From Vandiemenella viatica (Eukaryota > Arthropoda > Insecta > Orthoptera > Morabidae), in the NCBI GenBank assembly GCA_031002005.1, contig JARYHS010009186.1, positions 180,694,437 through 180,758,436 on the forward strand: a stretch of DNA of 64,000 bases. The letters run 5' to 3'. Of this stretch, positions 1 to 10,826 are shown one piece after another. A program made the position numbers and the translations under genes. Position 1 is the first letter of the stretch; the number at the start of each line of letters is the position of its first letter. The notes beneath the pieces are model-generated. The model saw nothing but the letters and a program-made list of their open reading frames with translations. It searched no databases and was not told the DNA's origin.

Positions 1-327
1 ATGCATTCATATGTCATAGACCTGAACTAATCTCTTCTAGACACACCTATTACAGTGAACGGCCTTACTTATCCACTTCATGCATTCTAATCTTAGCTCT
101 CCTGTGCTCTTCTTTCTTGTGCTTTCTTATGTTTATTTGGTAATGTGCAAAATATATCGCAGGCAAAATAATCACCAATCTAACCTACGATAAGAAATCA
201 TCGGAACCAAAAAAGCCATTTGTAATTGTCAAAGGGGAAGTTAGTTGTTATTTTTAACTTCTGAAACCGAAATAATTAGGGGAGGACAGAAACACTTTAT
301 TGCAATCACGGTCATTACTGTGTAATT

Positions 328-480
328 AGAGCGGTCTAGTGATTCAGTGGTTAAGATCAAAAGGTCCCCGGTTCAAATCTCTATCTCTGCGGGGATTTTC
401 AATGGCTCTTAACCCGACCTTTACCTCTGGTATATCTTGCTGTGCAATGTGAAGTACGCCAGAAGACTTTACTATTATCT
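328..480 (+). repeat. tRNA-derived SINE (family B or relative), diverged
   Basis: Box A-like GTGATTCAGTGGTTAAG and box B-like CCGGTTCAAATC, then CTGCGGGGATTTTCAATGG, which resembles the region after box B in the family B copies near 32.1, 41.6 and 44.2 kb. No clear A tail or target duplication. Confidence 0.55.
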
Positions 481-1239
481 AATTTTACGGACTCCCTGGA
501 GAACTAAATCACATTAATAACACAAATTTTCTTTCCAGGGATGAAGACTCCTAATTATTCTGTAAAGTGATAGTAAAATAGTACAAATTTTTCAAATCAA
601 ATAACTCACCAAGTTTTATTCAATATACTTTAAAAACAATTTTTTAAGAAACCCTATGTTTGATAAATTCATATATTTTGAACAAGAAAAGGGGAAATAA
701 TCTTGGACGATGACAAAAATAGATTTGTCACAGGCTGGAAAGAGAAATGTTTTAATGAAGAACTAGTAACTGATGCTAACGCAATAATATCAATATATCT
801 AAACGGAGAAGTCAGTCACACGCAGGATGTCTGGTAAATATTATAAAAAAAACCTTCAGCTGTCGAAAGGCCTTACTGTTACCTACCAAATTTAAAACAT
901 TTACGTAGCAAAAGTGTCACGGTTTTCTAGTTTAACTCACAATAAATCTTCAAACTGCCTGTCTTCTCCTTTAATACACGCCCCGAAATGATCGCTTAAT
1001 TTAGCGTGTATGACCAGCCGTATTAATTGTTGAGTGTCCTTTTGTAAATAATGTCTTTGAGACAACCCCGATTAAAAAATTGAAAAAAAATTCAAGGGCA
1101 TTTAAGTCCGGTGACATCGTGGCGGGCTATCTATCTTCTTGGATAAGTCCAATCCAAGTCTTGCCGCACTTGTATAGCACAGTGGGCTGAGAACTATAAT
1201 TTTACAACCACCTTATTACTAGAGGCACGTTCTCTAACT

Positions 1240-1498
1240 CAGCGGTTCTCAATTTCCTTTTGGCCACGGAACTCTAATTGATCATACATTGTTGGCGGAT
1301 CCCCATTTTTATAAGCGTAAGTTGAAAAACCAGTCTCGCATCGGTAAGTCGTCAAAAACGGAAGCAGAACTATGATACCCTTCTCACTACGCGGTTATGA
1401 CTCTTTTTAACGAACATTTTATTTAATTCTTGGACGGAACTCTTGTGACCCTTCCACGGAACCCCTGGGTTCCGCGGAATACCATTTGGGAACCACTG
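1240..1498. mobile_element. hAT-type MITE with perfect 8-bp target duplication
   Basis: Ends CAGCGGTTCTCAA and, inverted at the right, CAGTGGTTCCCAA. Flanked by identical CTCTAACT at 1232-1239 and 1499-1506. Size 259 bp, no coding capacity. An 8-bp duplication with CAG-starting ends is diagnostic of the hAT superfamily. Confidence 0.88.
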
Positions 1499-1506
1499 CT
1501 CTAACT

Positions 1507-4500
1507 GACCGGTAATTCATTTTGTAAAAAGTATTGAAAACCGTAGCATTTTTTCTAAGGTCAAAATTTTATTATTAGCGTATTAATATAAGGCCTTTCG
1601 ACAGATAAAGGTTTTCCATTATTACCAGAAGAGCACAAAAATTAAAAGCGTTTTTTATTATTCGTTAGAGACTTCCAAGGACAATGCCAGCATTTGTCAA
1701 AATCCGATATACCCTACCGACTAAAACGGGCAAGAGGCACATTTATGTTTAGAGAACCGAGATTGTGATTCGAACCTGGGACCTCTCGGACTCCAGTCAG
1801 GAAACTTTATCTGGAAAAGTTATTTAGAAAGGAACGAAAGATTTTCTCTAGCTAGAATTTTGTGTGGCACGCATCAGTATCAGGAACACCGATTAATGTT
1901 ATTAGTTAAAAAAAATGGTGTTTTTTCCACATTGATGCAATAACGATCCAAGACACTGGTAAAATTTTACAAAGTTTTTACCTCCCAAATAAGATGTTTA
2001 ATTTTCACATTTCAAATTTTGGCAGGTTTCAAATTTTTTAGGTCCTATGGAACCACAAAGAGTATTTTTGCAACCTGTGAGACGTAGTGCATGTATGCTA
2101 AAAGTTTGTAAACTGTAAAGCAGCAAGATATATATATATATATATAGAAGCTACAAGGAATTTCGGAATTAGCTAAGCCCTTTTCGGTGTTTAATTCTAA
2201 TAGATCGGTGTAAAAATCTTTTCTTTTGTGAAATTGTCTTAAACAAGTGTACTTAGATGTTTTCATAAAACCGAACACCGAGTTATAAATCTACTGGAAC
2301 AATTTCAGCAGATTCCAGCAGATTAGCCAAATATCAGTTATGGCACGATTTTGATAATGAAAAGCAACTGTTTGTGACTCTTGATGTTGTAAATTCGTAT
2401 TTCATAAAAACAAAATGTGAATGAATAAAATAAATTTCCATTTAATTTAGTACGAAGTTCCATAAAATTTTGAGGTTTCTCCTCACAGTCACTATAAAAT
2501 CAATATCAGCACAGTGCTTACGTATAAAATTTCATTCTTTACACATCTTATATCAAAGTATTCGATTTTACATTTAGAGAATTCAATATGTAGGTAAAAC
2601 TAAATCAGTCTCTTCGAAGTTCAGCTATCTGGATTCGAATCCTAGAATGAACATGAATTTTTGTAGGCTTTACTGTTATCATGAGAGGTGTACATCGTGA
2701 TTTAGATTCCACGTGAAATTTTAGATTTTAAATGAAATGATCTGACCTTCCTACCTCTGATGTACTAACTTTGTTTGCCTTCTTCTGGAGGATTCCACGG
2801 GCTCTGATCGTAGTTTAGTTTTTATTTGCTACAAATCCTCCCACCCATACAAATAATTTTTATCTATTGGTTTTGATAGTTTTAATAGCTACTCTATGAT
2901 AGAAAGTAAGCAGAGATTTCAGGAAATCTGGTAATGGGCTTGAATTTCTTCAATTTCTCAATATTGTCACCCTCACATGCATTTTTATTCCAGTTGAAAC
3001 TAATTTAGTTCTTTCTGTTCTAAATTTGGGTTACTTAATTAAAAAGTACCAGCCATCCAACGTAAGGCAAATACTTTTTTAGAGGATGGTGGTATTCACA
3101 TTTGATATCAAAAAAAGAACTTTGCGTAAGACGGACGTGCCCAACAACTCCTGCTGTTACACTACACTGTATTAACATTAAAATGTTATTAAGTGCAAAT
3201 CTTCGTTTATTACAACTGTTTTATTGGTTTCGTTTATCGACAATATAGTGAATTTGAAGTTAAATACCATATTTACAATCCTCATAATATTGACTCGTTT
3301 TTCTTACGTTATCTGTGTCACCACGGAAGCTATTGGCGTACTTTTTCCATGAGTCACAGTTCTATAAATTTTAGATGAATGAGAAGAGTAAGAAAAATAC
3401 TACAAAATAAAGCTATTCCTCCAGCATCTTCATGGATATTCTGAGTCAGCAAAGCATCATTCATCTGACTTTAATGCGGTCGTTATGAAGTGGTCTAATC
3501 AACAGCAAGGCGTACTCTAGTAGCATAGGTATGTGTGGAATCCAAATCAGTGGGGATAAATAGAATAAAATAAGAAATCTTTCTCTGTGAAGGCTACAAA
3601 CCAAGAGGGTACTACGAGTATAATAAATAACTGAACCCTCTGAAACATGCATTTTGCACATTTTGACCAGAGAAAACCAATTAGCAACACTTGCAGCAAA
3701 ATACATCACTATAATACGCCTGAATTAAAATATGAACGAAGATGGAGTGACAAAATACTATTCAAATTATTTTAAATACGTATTTCATTTTCTTCAGAGA
3801 ACGTATTTAGGAGTCTTCTGATACTTACAAGTTAGTTTAGGCTTTCATTTCAGTTAACCTTATGTATCCAAATTCTAAATAAATGGAGGTTCTACTTGCT
3901 AGAAATCGAGAAAGAAAGTTTATTCAAATGCTACTTTGGTTATTAAGTAAATTGTTGGGGGAAAAAATATGGATGGCAAGTGTGAATTAATCATTGATTT
4001 CACAAGCTTGCCAAATTCCGCCACCAGTAATTAAGTAACCACATTTGTAAAAAAAAAAAAAAAAAAAAAATAAAAATAAAAATAAATGTTGAATCAGATA
4101 TTCTAATGTTAAGTCTTACAAAGATTTTTTCATAACAGTAGAAATTTTTCGGATTGAACAATATTTTTAAAAGCTATAAACGAAACGTGTCGGTTGAGCG
4201 CCTTTAATTTGTTGAAGAATAAGATGAAAGTTTTCGATGAGAGTTCAGTGAAATGTGAAGTAAAAGAAATTCCTGGGTTCCCTGAATTCAGAAGAATCCT
4301 CTTAGTATTGGAGGCCTTACATGAATCTTAGAAAAAGACCTAAAATAAACAACTCTGTTGTTTCTGAGACCACACTGTCGTTGGAACAGTAGGTTATCAG
4401 TATCTGAATGATAATTAAATGAACAGAAAATTATTTTAATCCGAGTCTGCGTGACTCTAAATTCAGCATGATTGAACAGCAAGAAACAGCCATCTATGCT

Positions 4501-4850
4501 GTAAAGAAACGAATCTTGGTTTCGTCAGCCGTATTAATATAACAAGTCTGAAAACGATTGTGAATGGTGCGAAGTTACACAAAGCAGGCGTCACGATATT
4601 TTATTTAAATGAAAACATTATCTTGTTCATCTTTTATGCTTACTACGACGAAACCTTCTAATAAACAGACAACTACCGTCGTTTCGGTCATCCATCCAGT
4701 CAAACCGAATCGCTATCGTAAGGCATATATTGTGAATGTCACAGCGGTTACGTCTCCAACTCAGGCTACTAATTTTTTTAACGTGTTGTTTGGAGACTGT
4801 GATATAGAGCCATAAAAAAATATAATCTTCCGTTTGTCGTAAAGTACTTT
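1507..4850. other. No recognisable gene; low-complexity tracts
   Basis: AT-rich DNA left of CSP1 exon 1. A tRNA-like minus-strand box B (GATTCGAACC, near 1770), an (AT)n tract near 2127-2146 and an A-run at about 4049-4070 are the only landmarks. Short open frames look random. If CSP1 exon 2 is off the left edge, this stretch is CSP1 intron. Confidence 0.6.
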
Positions 4851-4907
4851 TTTGTTAGAAGATACAAGTTAGTAGTAACGAGAAAAGCAACGGATTGCTG
4901 AGCTCAC

Positions 4908-5103
4908 TCTTGAGTTCCTTGCCGTCTGGAGTGCAGCCGTTGTCGACTTCATCTTTCAGACACTGTATGTACTTGCTGAGCAGGCGGTCGTTGTTGAGTA
5001 TTTGGTCGAGTTCAACGTTGTCGTACTTTGTGGTGTACTTCTCTTCCTCTTCTGCGAGCACCGCCCCAACCAGCAGGGCTACGAAGACCAGAGCGGCTTT
5101 CAT
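4908..5103 (-). CDS. Chemosensory protein (CSP/OS-D family), exon 1 (CSP1)
   Basis: CSPs are small secreted all-helical carriers of hydrophobic ligands in sensillum lymph and other tissues. Seen: ATG at 5103, a 17-residue signal peptide (MKAALVFVALLVGAVLA), a mature start with four Glu, then the family hallmark KYTTKYDNVELDQILNNDRL. The first two of four family cysteines are in the exon, eight residues apart. The exon stops in phase 1 after Glu-Leu-Lys, where insect CSP genes carry their single intron; the donor is GTGAGC at 4907-4902. Exon 2 (third and fourth cysteines, Lys-Tyr-Asp-Pro segment) was looked for in 1-4900 and not found, so it probably lies left of the window. The open frame running on to 4855 is intron. 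The paralogue CSP2 has an exon 1 of the same length. Confidence 0.93.
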
Positions 5104-5153
5104 GCTGCCTGCGAAAGGTGTCTCGCTACATTGGCGACCTCAGTTCCGTTGCC

Positions 5154-5162
5154 TATTATATA
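5154..5162 (-). promoter_or_regulatory. TATA box of CSP1
   Basis: On the minus strand this reads TATATAATA, in GC-rich flanks, about 51-59 bp upstream of the CSP1 ATG. A start site about 30 bp downstream would leave a 20-30 nt leader. CSP2 has a similar box at the same distance. Confidence 0.6.
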
Positions 5163-5691
5163 GGCGAGCTCTATGCAGGACATGATACCAGGTCTACTTA
5201 CACCACAGCCGCCCCAGCAAGTGTTTTTCTTTTTTTCCTATCAAACTCTTTTCTTTTTAATAACTAGTGACTCACGTATCTGCTAACAGCTTCCTCGTAC
5301 ATGTCGTCCTCCAAAGGAGTTCTGATATGTGTGCCAATTGCAACAGGTTTTTCTTCCTCGCAGAACTTAATTTTGTCAGTAATTCGTACGTTAATCGACC
5401 AATGTCAAGGTTAGTTTTATGTTCAGCGTAGTTAACTTCTTTTCCATTATACACTGACATGCCAAAAGTCTAGGGATACTCTTCTCATAACATTTGGGGC
5501 CTCCTTTAGTTACGCGAAGTGTAGCAGCACGACTTTTTATGTACTCTAATAGAAATCGGAAGACACGAGGGAGGATATGCAAACATACTCTTCAGATACA
5601 CGGTCATACGGTCATAACTGCACGATTGTGCTAGACTGTGGACAATGTGCACAAACTATTTCGTGCTTCATATCCCAAATATTCTCGATAG

Positions 5692-6384
5692 CAGTGTTTT
5701 TCAACATGTAGGTTGCGACCCGCATGGGGTTCGCTAAGTCTTGCTCGGGCGGTAGCGGTTATAAGCCAACTAAATGTAAAAAGCAAGGGTTGCAGGTGTT
5801 ACAATAGAATAAAAATACATTTTTTTTAATAAACTGTCGAATCGTGATTGTATTTTTGAGACACAAATAACCAAATCGTTTTCTAATTGGAGCATTTTTT
5901 TCTTCTTTCTACCATACTTCAGGGAATTGTCGTCATAAAGTCTATTTTTTTTGGGGGGTTTTGATTTGCTTCCACTTGTAACAGACATGGAGAGCTGCGT
6001 AGATCTTTTGAAAACTGCTTTCATTCCTCGCTAGCAACGAAGCTAGCACGTACTCACTGGCGTGCTCAGATGGTTCATTGCAGTGAACGAAAACAAACTG
6101 TTCTTATGTTTCATCTGATCCCACCTTCTCGCCTCCCGCGCCCTCACCGCGGCAAGGAATATATCACTGCCCGCAGATTGTCCGCGACTACCTTCACAGC
6201 ATTTGATTTCTGGACCAGTAGGTATATAGTATCGATAGAAATAAAATTAAATTCGTCGTTAATCACTGACATAGTTTTATTATGGATCAGTTTTTTAAGT
6301 AAACTGACGTGGGTGGGAGGTGAAGTTACCAAAAAATTTTTACTTGTAAAGGGGTCGCGTATTCAAAAAGGTTGCAAAACACTG
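5692..6384. mobile_element. hAT element (BED-type/SPIN-like), deletion derivative
   Basis: Inverted ends CAGTGTTTTTCAAC (left) and CAGTGTTTTGCAACC (right, inverted), flanked by CTCGATAG (5684-5691) and CTCTATAG (6385-6392), 7 of 8 identical. Length 693 bp. A minus-strand frame inside it begins like a hAT transposase N-terminus. Confidence 0.82.
5770..6024 (-). pseudogene. hAT transposase N-terminal remnant
   Basis: 84 codons from an ATG at 6024. The part PPKKNRLYDDNSLKYG matches the stretch just before the BED zinc finger in SPIN/ZBED5-like hAT transposases (lysines, then an Arg-x-Tyr-Asp-Asp-x-x-Leu-Lys-Tyr-Gly-type motif). The finger, catalytic core and dimerisation domain are missing, consistent with a deletion derivative mobilised in trans. 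Family assignment is from memory. Confidence 0.55.
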
Positions 6385-6594
6385 CTCTATAGGGTTCATG
6401 TCCAGTAATAGCAATCTAGGTGGCAACAAACATCACGTAATGGAATTGTTCAGAATTCTCGAGTAACCTCCAGTACGCAATCTGGGACCGGTAACACGGT
6501 GTCTTTACATCTTGTGAAGTTCCCATCTTGATCGAATTACGTGAAGTCGATTGATAGCTGTAAATGGCCACCAAGCAGCTGAGCATAGTAAATT

Positions 6595-7085
6595 CTTTAA
6601 TTTAAATTAACTTAATTTAATTGCAATGTAGCACACGCTCCGGTGACAATTTCCCTACACACCCAACTTCCCCCTATCCTACATTTGCCCTGTACAAATT
6701 TTAACTTTAAATTCTTTTAACGTTTTCGGTAGGTTATTCATCATTCCCCTTGGTAACTCATTCCAATCCCTGACACCCTTACCTAAAAACGAAAATCTTC
6801 TCACACTCTTGTGCCTGAAATCGAGTGCCAGCTTACGGTCATGGTCATATTTTCCCTTCCATGAACTACTTTTCATACCTACTGCAATATCTTTCCATGC
6901 CTCATCGCCAGTATACGCCCTGTACACTCCCATTACTCCTCCTGTCTTGCAATGAATCCCATTCCAGCTCCTTTATCATATCTGTCACTGATTGCATTCT
7001 GCGATAATTTCCAGAAACAAATCTAGCAGCCCTTCTTTGCACCTTCTCCAACTCTTGTATTTGATACTCAAAATGTGGGTCCCAT
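6595..7085 (-). mobile_element. 5'-truncated jockey/CR1-like LINE tail (copy c)
   Basis: Minus-strand copy of the 3' end of the LINE at 51.2-54.3 kb. It encodes, in two frames, YQIQELEKVQRRAARFVSGN and DWNELPRGMMNNLPKTLKEF, then a 3' end with an ATTAA-type simple-repeat tail at 6595-6620. A shift near 6905-6935 separates the frames. Similarity to the full copy ends near 7085, where a Tc1 fragment begins, so the LINE was truncated on insertion or the Tc1 piece was broken by it. Confidence 0.8.
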
Positions 7086-7225
7086 ATGAACCAGTCCAGT
7101 TTGACGAGGACCCAATCTACTCCAGATAAAAACGCCCCAACTGTCACGGAACCACCGCCAGTCTGAACTTTGGCTTTCTGAAAAGTATGGTCTATGGCCT
7201 CAAGTAGTTTGCGCCACACCAGAAT
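7085..7225 (-). pseudogene. Tc1-like transposase fragment
   Basis: Minus-strand translation contains WRKLLEAIDHTFQKAKVQTG followed by Gly-Gly-Ser-Val and Gly-Ala-Phe, matching the Tc1 segment that runs from 'VWR' to 'GGGSVMVWG'. About 45 codons; catalytic residues lie outside the fragment. It abuts the LINE tail at about 7085. Confidence 0.6.
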
Positions 7226-7261
7226 CTGTCTAGCGTCAAGCGCTAACTGGAACGCAGCCCA

Positions 7262-7480
7262 GCATGTTAATGGTAACGCTAGGGGTTGAAATTCGAGTGG
7301 ACGAGCATTCCAATCCTCAGGAAGCTACTCAGATTTCGGTTTTTCGTGGTTTCTAAAATCCACTGCATGCAAAATTCTGCGGCCAAATTCCACTCCATTC
7401 CTTGTCCCCAACTTTCTTCCACCTACAACGACCGAGCTACCGTATTCTAGTCATCTAGGGTTCATTGCAGGTGTTCGCGA
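7262..7480 (+). repeat. SINE family A, degenerate copy
   Basis: Retains GATTTCGGTTTTTCGTGGTT and ATTCCACTCCATTCCTTGTC from the family A body; the tRNA-like head (from about 7262) is heavily mutated. Confidence 0.55.
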
Positions 7481-7916
7481 ATCCAGGTCAGGCGCTGACG
7501 TTGTGAGTGTAGACATCCGAATCGGCCTGCTGCCTTCATGTCCCATCAACGCTAAATGAAGTACTCGACCATGTAGTAAACATGATCACCCACGCATCAG
7601 TCTCTTCTTTGACAAGAACAGTGCTCCATCTTGTATACACTTCTGAAATGCTATTCCCAATGCGTTGGGACACAACTATAATTCCTTGTTCAATCTCATT
7701 TAATTGCCTCCGGATAACCATTATCACGTTAGTAAAATTTTCACAGGACATTAATGGGTCTAACTGACAGCACTGACGACCATCTTGCTATTAATATCTT
7801 TTCAAAGCCATATGTACATGAAGATTAGGTAATCGTTTTACTTTTGCCGTGTCATTGTATTGCAACTTTTCGTAGTAATTTACTAAGAAGGTCCGCGAAT
7901 TACTTTTAGTCATCTT

Positions 7917-8160
7917 GTACCGAGCGTGGTGGGTGAACGGTTAACGTTCTGGCCCCGCATTCGGGAGGACGCCGGTTCGAATCCCCGTCCGGGCATCCAG
8001 ATTTGGGTTTTCCATGGTTTCCCCAGATCACTCCAGGCGAATGCCGGGATGCTTCCTTCAAAAAGGCCGTGGCAGAATTCCTTCCCATTCCTTGTCCCCC
8101 ATCCCATCCCGCCTCTAATGACCATGCTGTCGACGAGGCGTTAAGCCTAGGAAAAAAAAA
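7917..8160 (+). repeat. SINE family A, reference full-length copy
   Basis: tRNA-derived head with box A-like TGGTGGGTGAACGGTTAACG and box B GGTTCGAATCC, a body with TTTTCCATGGTTTCCC, and an A9 tail. Flanked by TAGTCATCTT (7907-7916) and TAGTAATCTT (8161-8170), a 10-bp target duplication with one mismatch. Overlapping short open frames are not genes. Confidence 0.88.
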
Positions 8161-8509
8161 TAGTAATCTTTCCTGTTCTCTGTCAGTATTGGAATTATTT
8201 AAACGCTAATGCCCAGTCATCGGTAAGAATGGATTTAGGTCTCTCTAAGTCTATACTAGATGACCCCTACGAAAATTTCGCGGATACCGTGAACAGTAAG
8301 GCTGGTGGTTTGTAATAGGTTGGAAGAAGAACCACCTTATTTGTTAAGTGTAATAGATACGTAACAAAAGTCCAAGCAGTGAATCATTTTATTAATATAT
8401 CTGTGACGTACTGTTGCTACCTATCGCCTTGTCTCATACGCGCAACTATCACAGTTATTACTTTTGTCCTTCAACTGTCAAATTATATATATAAAAAATG
8501 GTTCTTAAT

Positions 8510-9450
8510 TTATAATTTTGCCTAAGTGGAGACCATACTCTTTTAAATGATACCTCATTTATCGACTTTGATTAGGTGTCAAGGGAGATTAATGGTTCGT
8601 AACAAAAATACACTTTATCGAAATAATGATAATTTTACCTTTTAAGTACCAAATTCCGAAAAAATCGTTTCTTAAAATATAATGTGACCAAAGCGGAAAC
8701 CTTAATATTTAAAATAATACCTTGTTTATGTATATCGGTTAGATATCAAAGGAGATAAATGACTCGTGACACAAAAACGCGTTGTAGAAATACTGATACT
8801 TTTGCCCTTTAAGGATCGAATTCCGAAAAATTCCTTTTTTAAAATATGATTTGAACAAAGCTGAGACCTCAATCTCTAAAATAATATCTCGTCTCTATAT
8901 TTTGGTTAGCTATTATGGGAGATAAATAGATCGTGGCAGAATAAAAAATCGTTATGGAAACAATGGTAATTTTGCCCACTAAGGGTCGAATTCAGAAAAA
9001 TTTCCTTCCCTAAAAACGATGTAACCACGGCAGAGGCCTTAATCATTAAAATAATACCTCATTTATCTATATCGGTTGTATATTAAGGGAGATAAATGGC
9101 TCGTGACACAAAAACGCGTTGCAGAAAACTTAATGCTTTAGCCCTTTAAGGGTCGAATTCAGAGAAATTCCTATCTTAATATATGATGTCACCAAAGCGG
9201 AGATCTTAATCCTTAAAATGATACTTCAGTTAGGTATCCAGGCAGATAAATGGCGCTTGACACAAAAAACAGCACTTTAGAAATATTGACGTTTTTGCCC
9301 TTTAAGGGTCGAATTTCGAAAAATTCCTTTCTTAAAATATATTACCAAACTGGAGGTCATAAGCTTAAAAATGACACATCATTCACGGATTTCGGTTAAG
9401 TATGATGGGAGATAATGGTTTGTGACAAAAAAAACATCTTATAGAAATAA
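8510..9450 (+). repeat. Diverged tandem array, ~167-bp unit
   Basis: About 5.5 units, recognised by GGGAGATAAATGG-like motifs near 8584, 8750, 8917, 9086, 9241 and 9409 (spacing 155-169) and by CCCTTTAAGGGTCGAATTC-like motifs between. Units are clearly diverged. The array ends at the mariner insertion at 9453; I do not see it resume at 11612. Confidence 0.85.
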
Positions 9451-9725
9451 TATACCGGGTGAGTTTTTTATCTTGAGACAACTAAATATCTCGAAAACTA
9501 CAAATCCGATCAAAAAAAGTGGGTAATAAAAATTGTTCGTCTCGACGGGGGACATCCGATGATACCAAATTTGACTCCCCACCCCCACCCCCTAGGGGTG
9601 GGGGAAGGGGGAGAAAAAAAACTTAAATAGGAACCCCCATTTTTTATTGCAGATTCTGATTCCCCGGAAAAAACTACCCCTATTTGACCCCCAATTCGAG
9701 TCATTTTGGTCGATAGATGGCGCTG

Positions 9726-9829
9726 CATTTCTCAGAGTTTTCTCATTACTTGATGTACTTCCATTGCGTTCACATCGTCGCTCATTTCTCAGAGTTTTCT
9801 CATTACTTGATGTACTTTCATAGCGTTCA
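9726..9829 (+). repeat. Two-copy direct repeat upstream of the transposase
   Basis: A ~47-bp block (with CTCAGAGTTTTCTCATTACT) at 9726-9772 recurs at 9783-9829, period 57. It lies between the left inverted repeat and the transposase frame, where promoter or subterminal binding sites would be. Confidence 0.85.
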
Positions 9830-9859
9830 TAACATCTCTGATTTATTTACTTCGTTCTG

Positions 9860-10804
9860 TTGCACGTGTCAATGAGAATGCAGGCTATAACGTTGCAAGA
9901 AAAAATTGAAATGGTCTACATTTATGGAGAATGTCGCAAGAATATCGATAATGCTGTTGATCTTTATGCTCATCGTTTTCCAGACCAGCCTCGATCGCGC
10001 GCTTCTTTTTACCGTATTATCCAACAGTTCACTCAGGAGGGAAGTGTGCACACAAACAAACGAAAGCATAGAAAATACCATCCGTTCCATGTTTCGTTGC
10101 ATCAAGAACTTCACGGCAATGATTTCGATAATCGATTGACATTTTGCCGATGGTCGCTACAGAAAATACAAGAAGAACCCCATTTCTTTGCTCGAGTACT
10201 GTTTTCGGATGAATCCACTTTTACTAACCACGGCACCATTAATCGACACAACATGCATTATTGGAGTGTGGAAAACCCGCATTGGTTACGCCAAGTTGAA
10301 CATCAGCGTCCGTGGAATGTAAATGTTTGGTGTGGGATAATTGGGGACAAACTTATTGGTCCACATTTTATCCATGGACATTTCAATGGGGAGAAATATC
10401 AACAACTCTTAGAGGACGTACTGCCAACATTGCTTGAAGACGTACCCTTAGACGTGCGACAAACAATGTGGTTTCAACATGACGGTTGTCCAGCACATTT
10501 TGCTGTAAGATCGCGGGAAGTGTTAGATCGTCTGTACAATCGTCGATGGATCGGAAGAGGAGGTCCAGTGCCGTGGCCTGCAAGATCACCAGATCTCACT
10601 TCGCCTGATTTTTTTTTATGGGGATACTTGAAGAATGAAGTTTACAGTGAAGTGCCAACAACGCCTGAAAACATGATTGAACGAATTACCAACGCTTGTC
10701 AAAAAATCACGCCGGATATGCTTCTTAGTTGCGTCGAATCATTCCAAGAGCGGGTAAATAAATGCATCGATGTCGGTGGTGATATTTTCGAGCACTTGCT
10801 TTAG
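9860..10804 (+). CDS. Mariner-type (DUF4817/DDE) transposase, apparently deleted for the second helix-turn-helix
   Basis: 314 codons with no stop or shift. Residues about 8-70 form the N-terminal helix-turn-helix (QEKIEMVYIYGECRKN and following). The DDE core shows VLFSDESTF (first Asp), WFQHDGCPAHF (second Asp) and SPDLTSPDFFLWGYLKNEVY (third Asp); I count 41 residues between second and third Asp, a DD41D-type spacing. Members I know have a further ~55-60 residues, a second DNA-binding helix-turn-helix, between the 'GSVH' region and the 'SLHQELHGND' region. Here THTNKRKHRK-like sequence (near residue 70) runs straight into YHPFHVSLHQEL, so an in-frame deletion is likely and terminal-repeat binding may be impaired. 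The start could be the first or second in-frame ATG. Confidence 0.88.
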   Translation: MHVSMRMQAITLQEKIEMVYIYGECRKNIDNAVDLYAHRFPDQPRSRASFYRIIQQFTQEGSVHTNKRKHRKYHPFHVSLHQELHGNDFDNRLTFCRWSLQKIQEEPHFFARVLFSDESTFTNHGTINRHNMHYWSVENPHWLRQVEHQRPWNVNVWCGIIGDKLIGPHFIHGHFNGEKYQQLLEDVLPTLLEDVPLDVRQTMWFQHDGCPAHFAVRSREVLDRLYNRRWIGRGGPVPWPARSPDLTSPDFFLWGYLKNEVYSEVPTTPENMIERITNACQKITPDMLLSCVESFQERVNKCIDVGGDIFEHLL

Positions 10805-10826
10805 AATTGTTGTTAGAAACAAACAC

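Noticed and set aside
4895..5267. Plus-strand frames opposite CSP1 exon 1
   Set aside because: Antisense shadows of a strongly supported exon.
7917..7995. Functional tRNA gene
   Set aside because: Box A and box B are present but the acceptor and anticodon arms do not fold properly and the sequence recurs as a SINE head.
7906..8209. Four overlapping short frames on both strands
   Set aside because: All within SINE family A, a non-coding retroposon.
9510..9728. 72-codon minus frame, also mirrored at 11337-11582 plus
   Set aside because: Both lie within the mariner inverted repeats and mirror each other; they reflect the non-coding terminal sequence.
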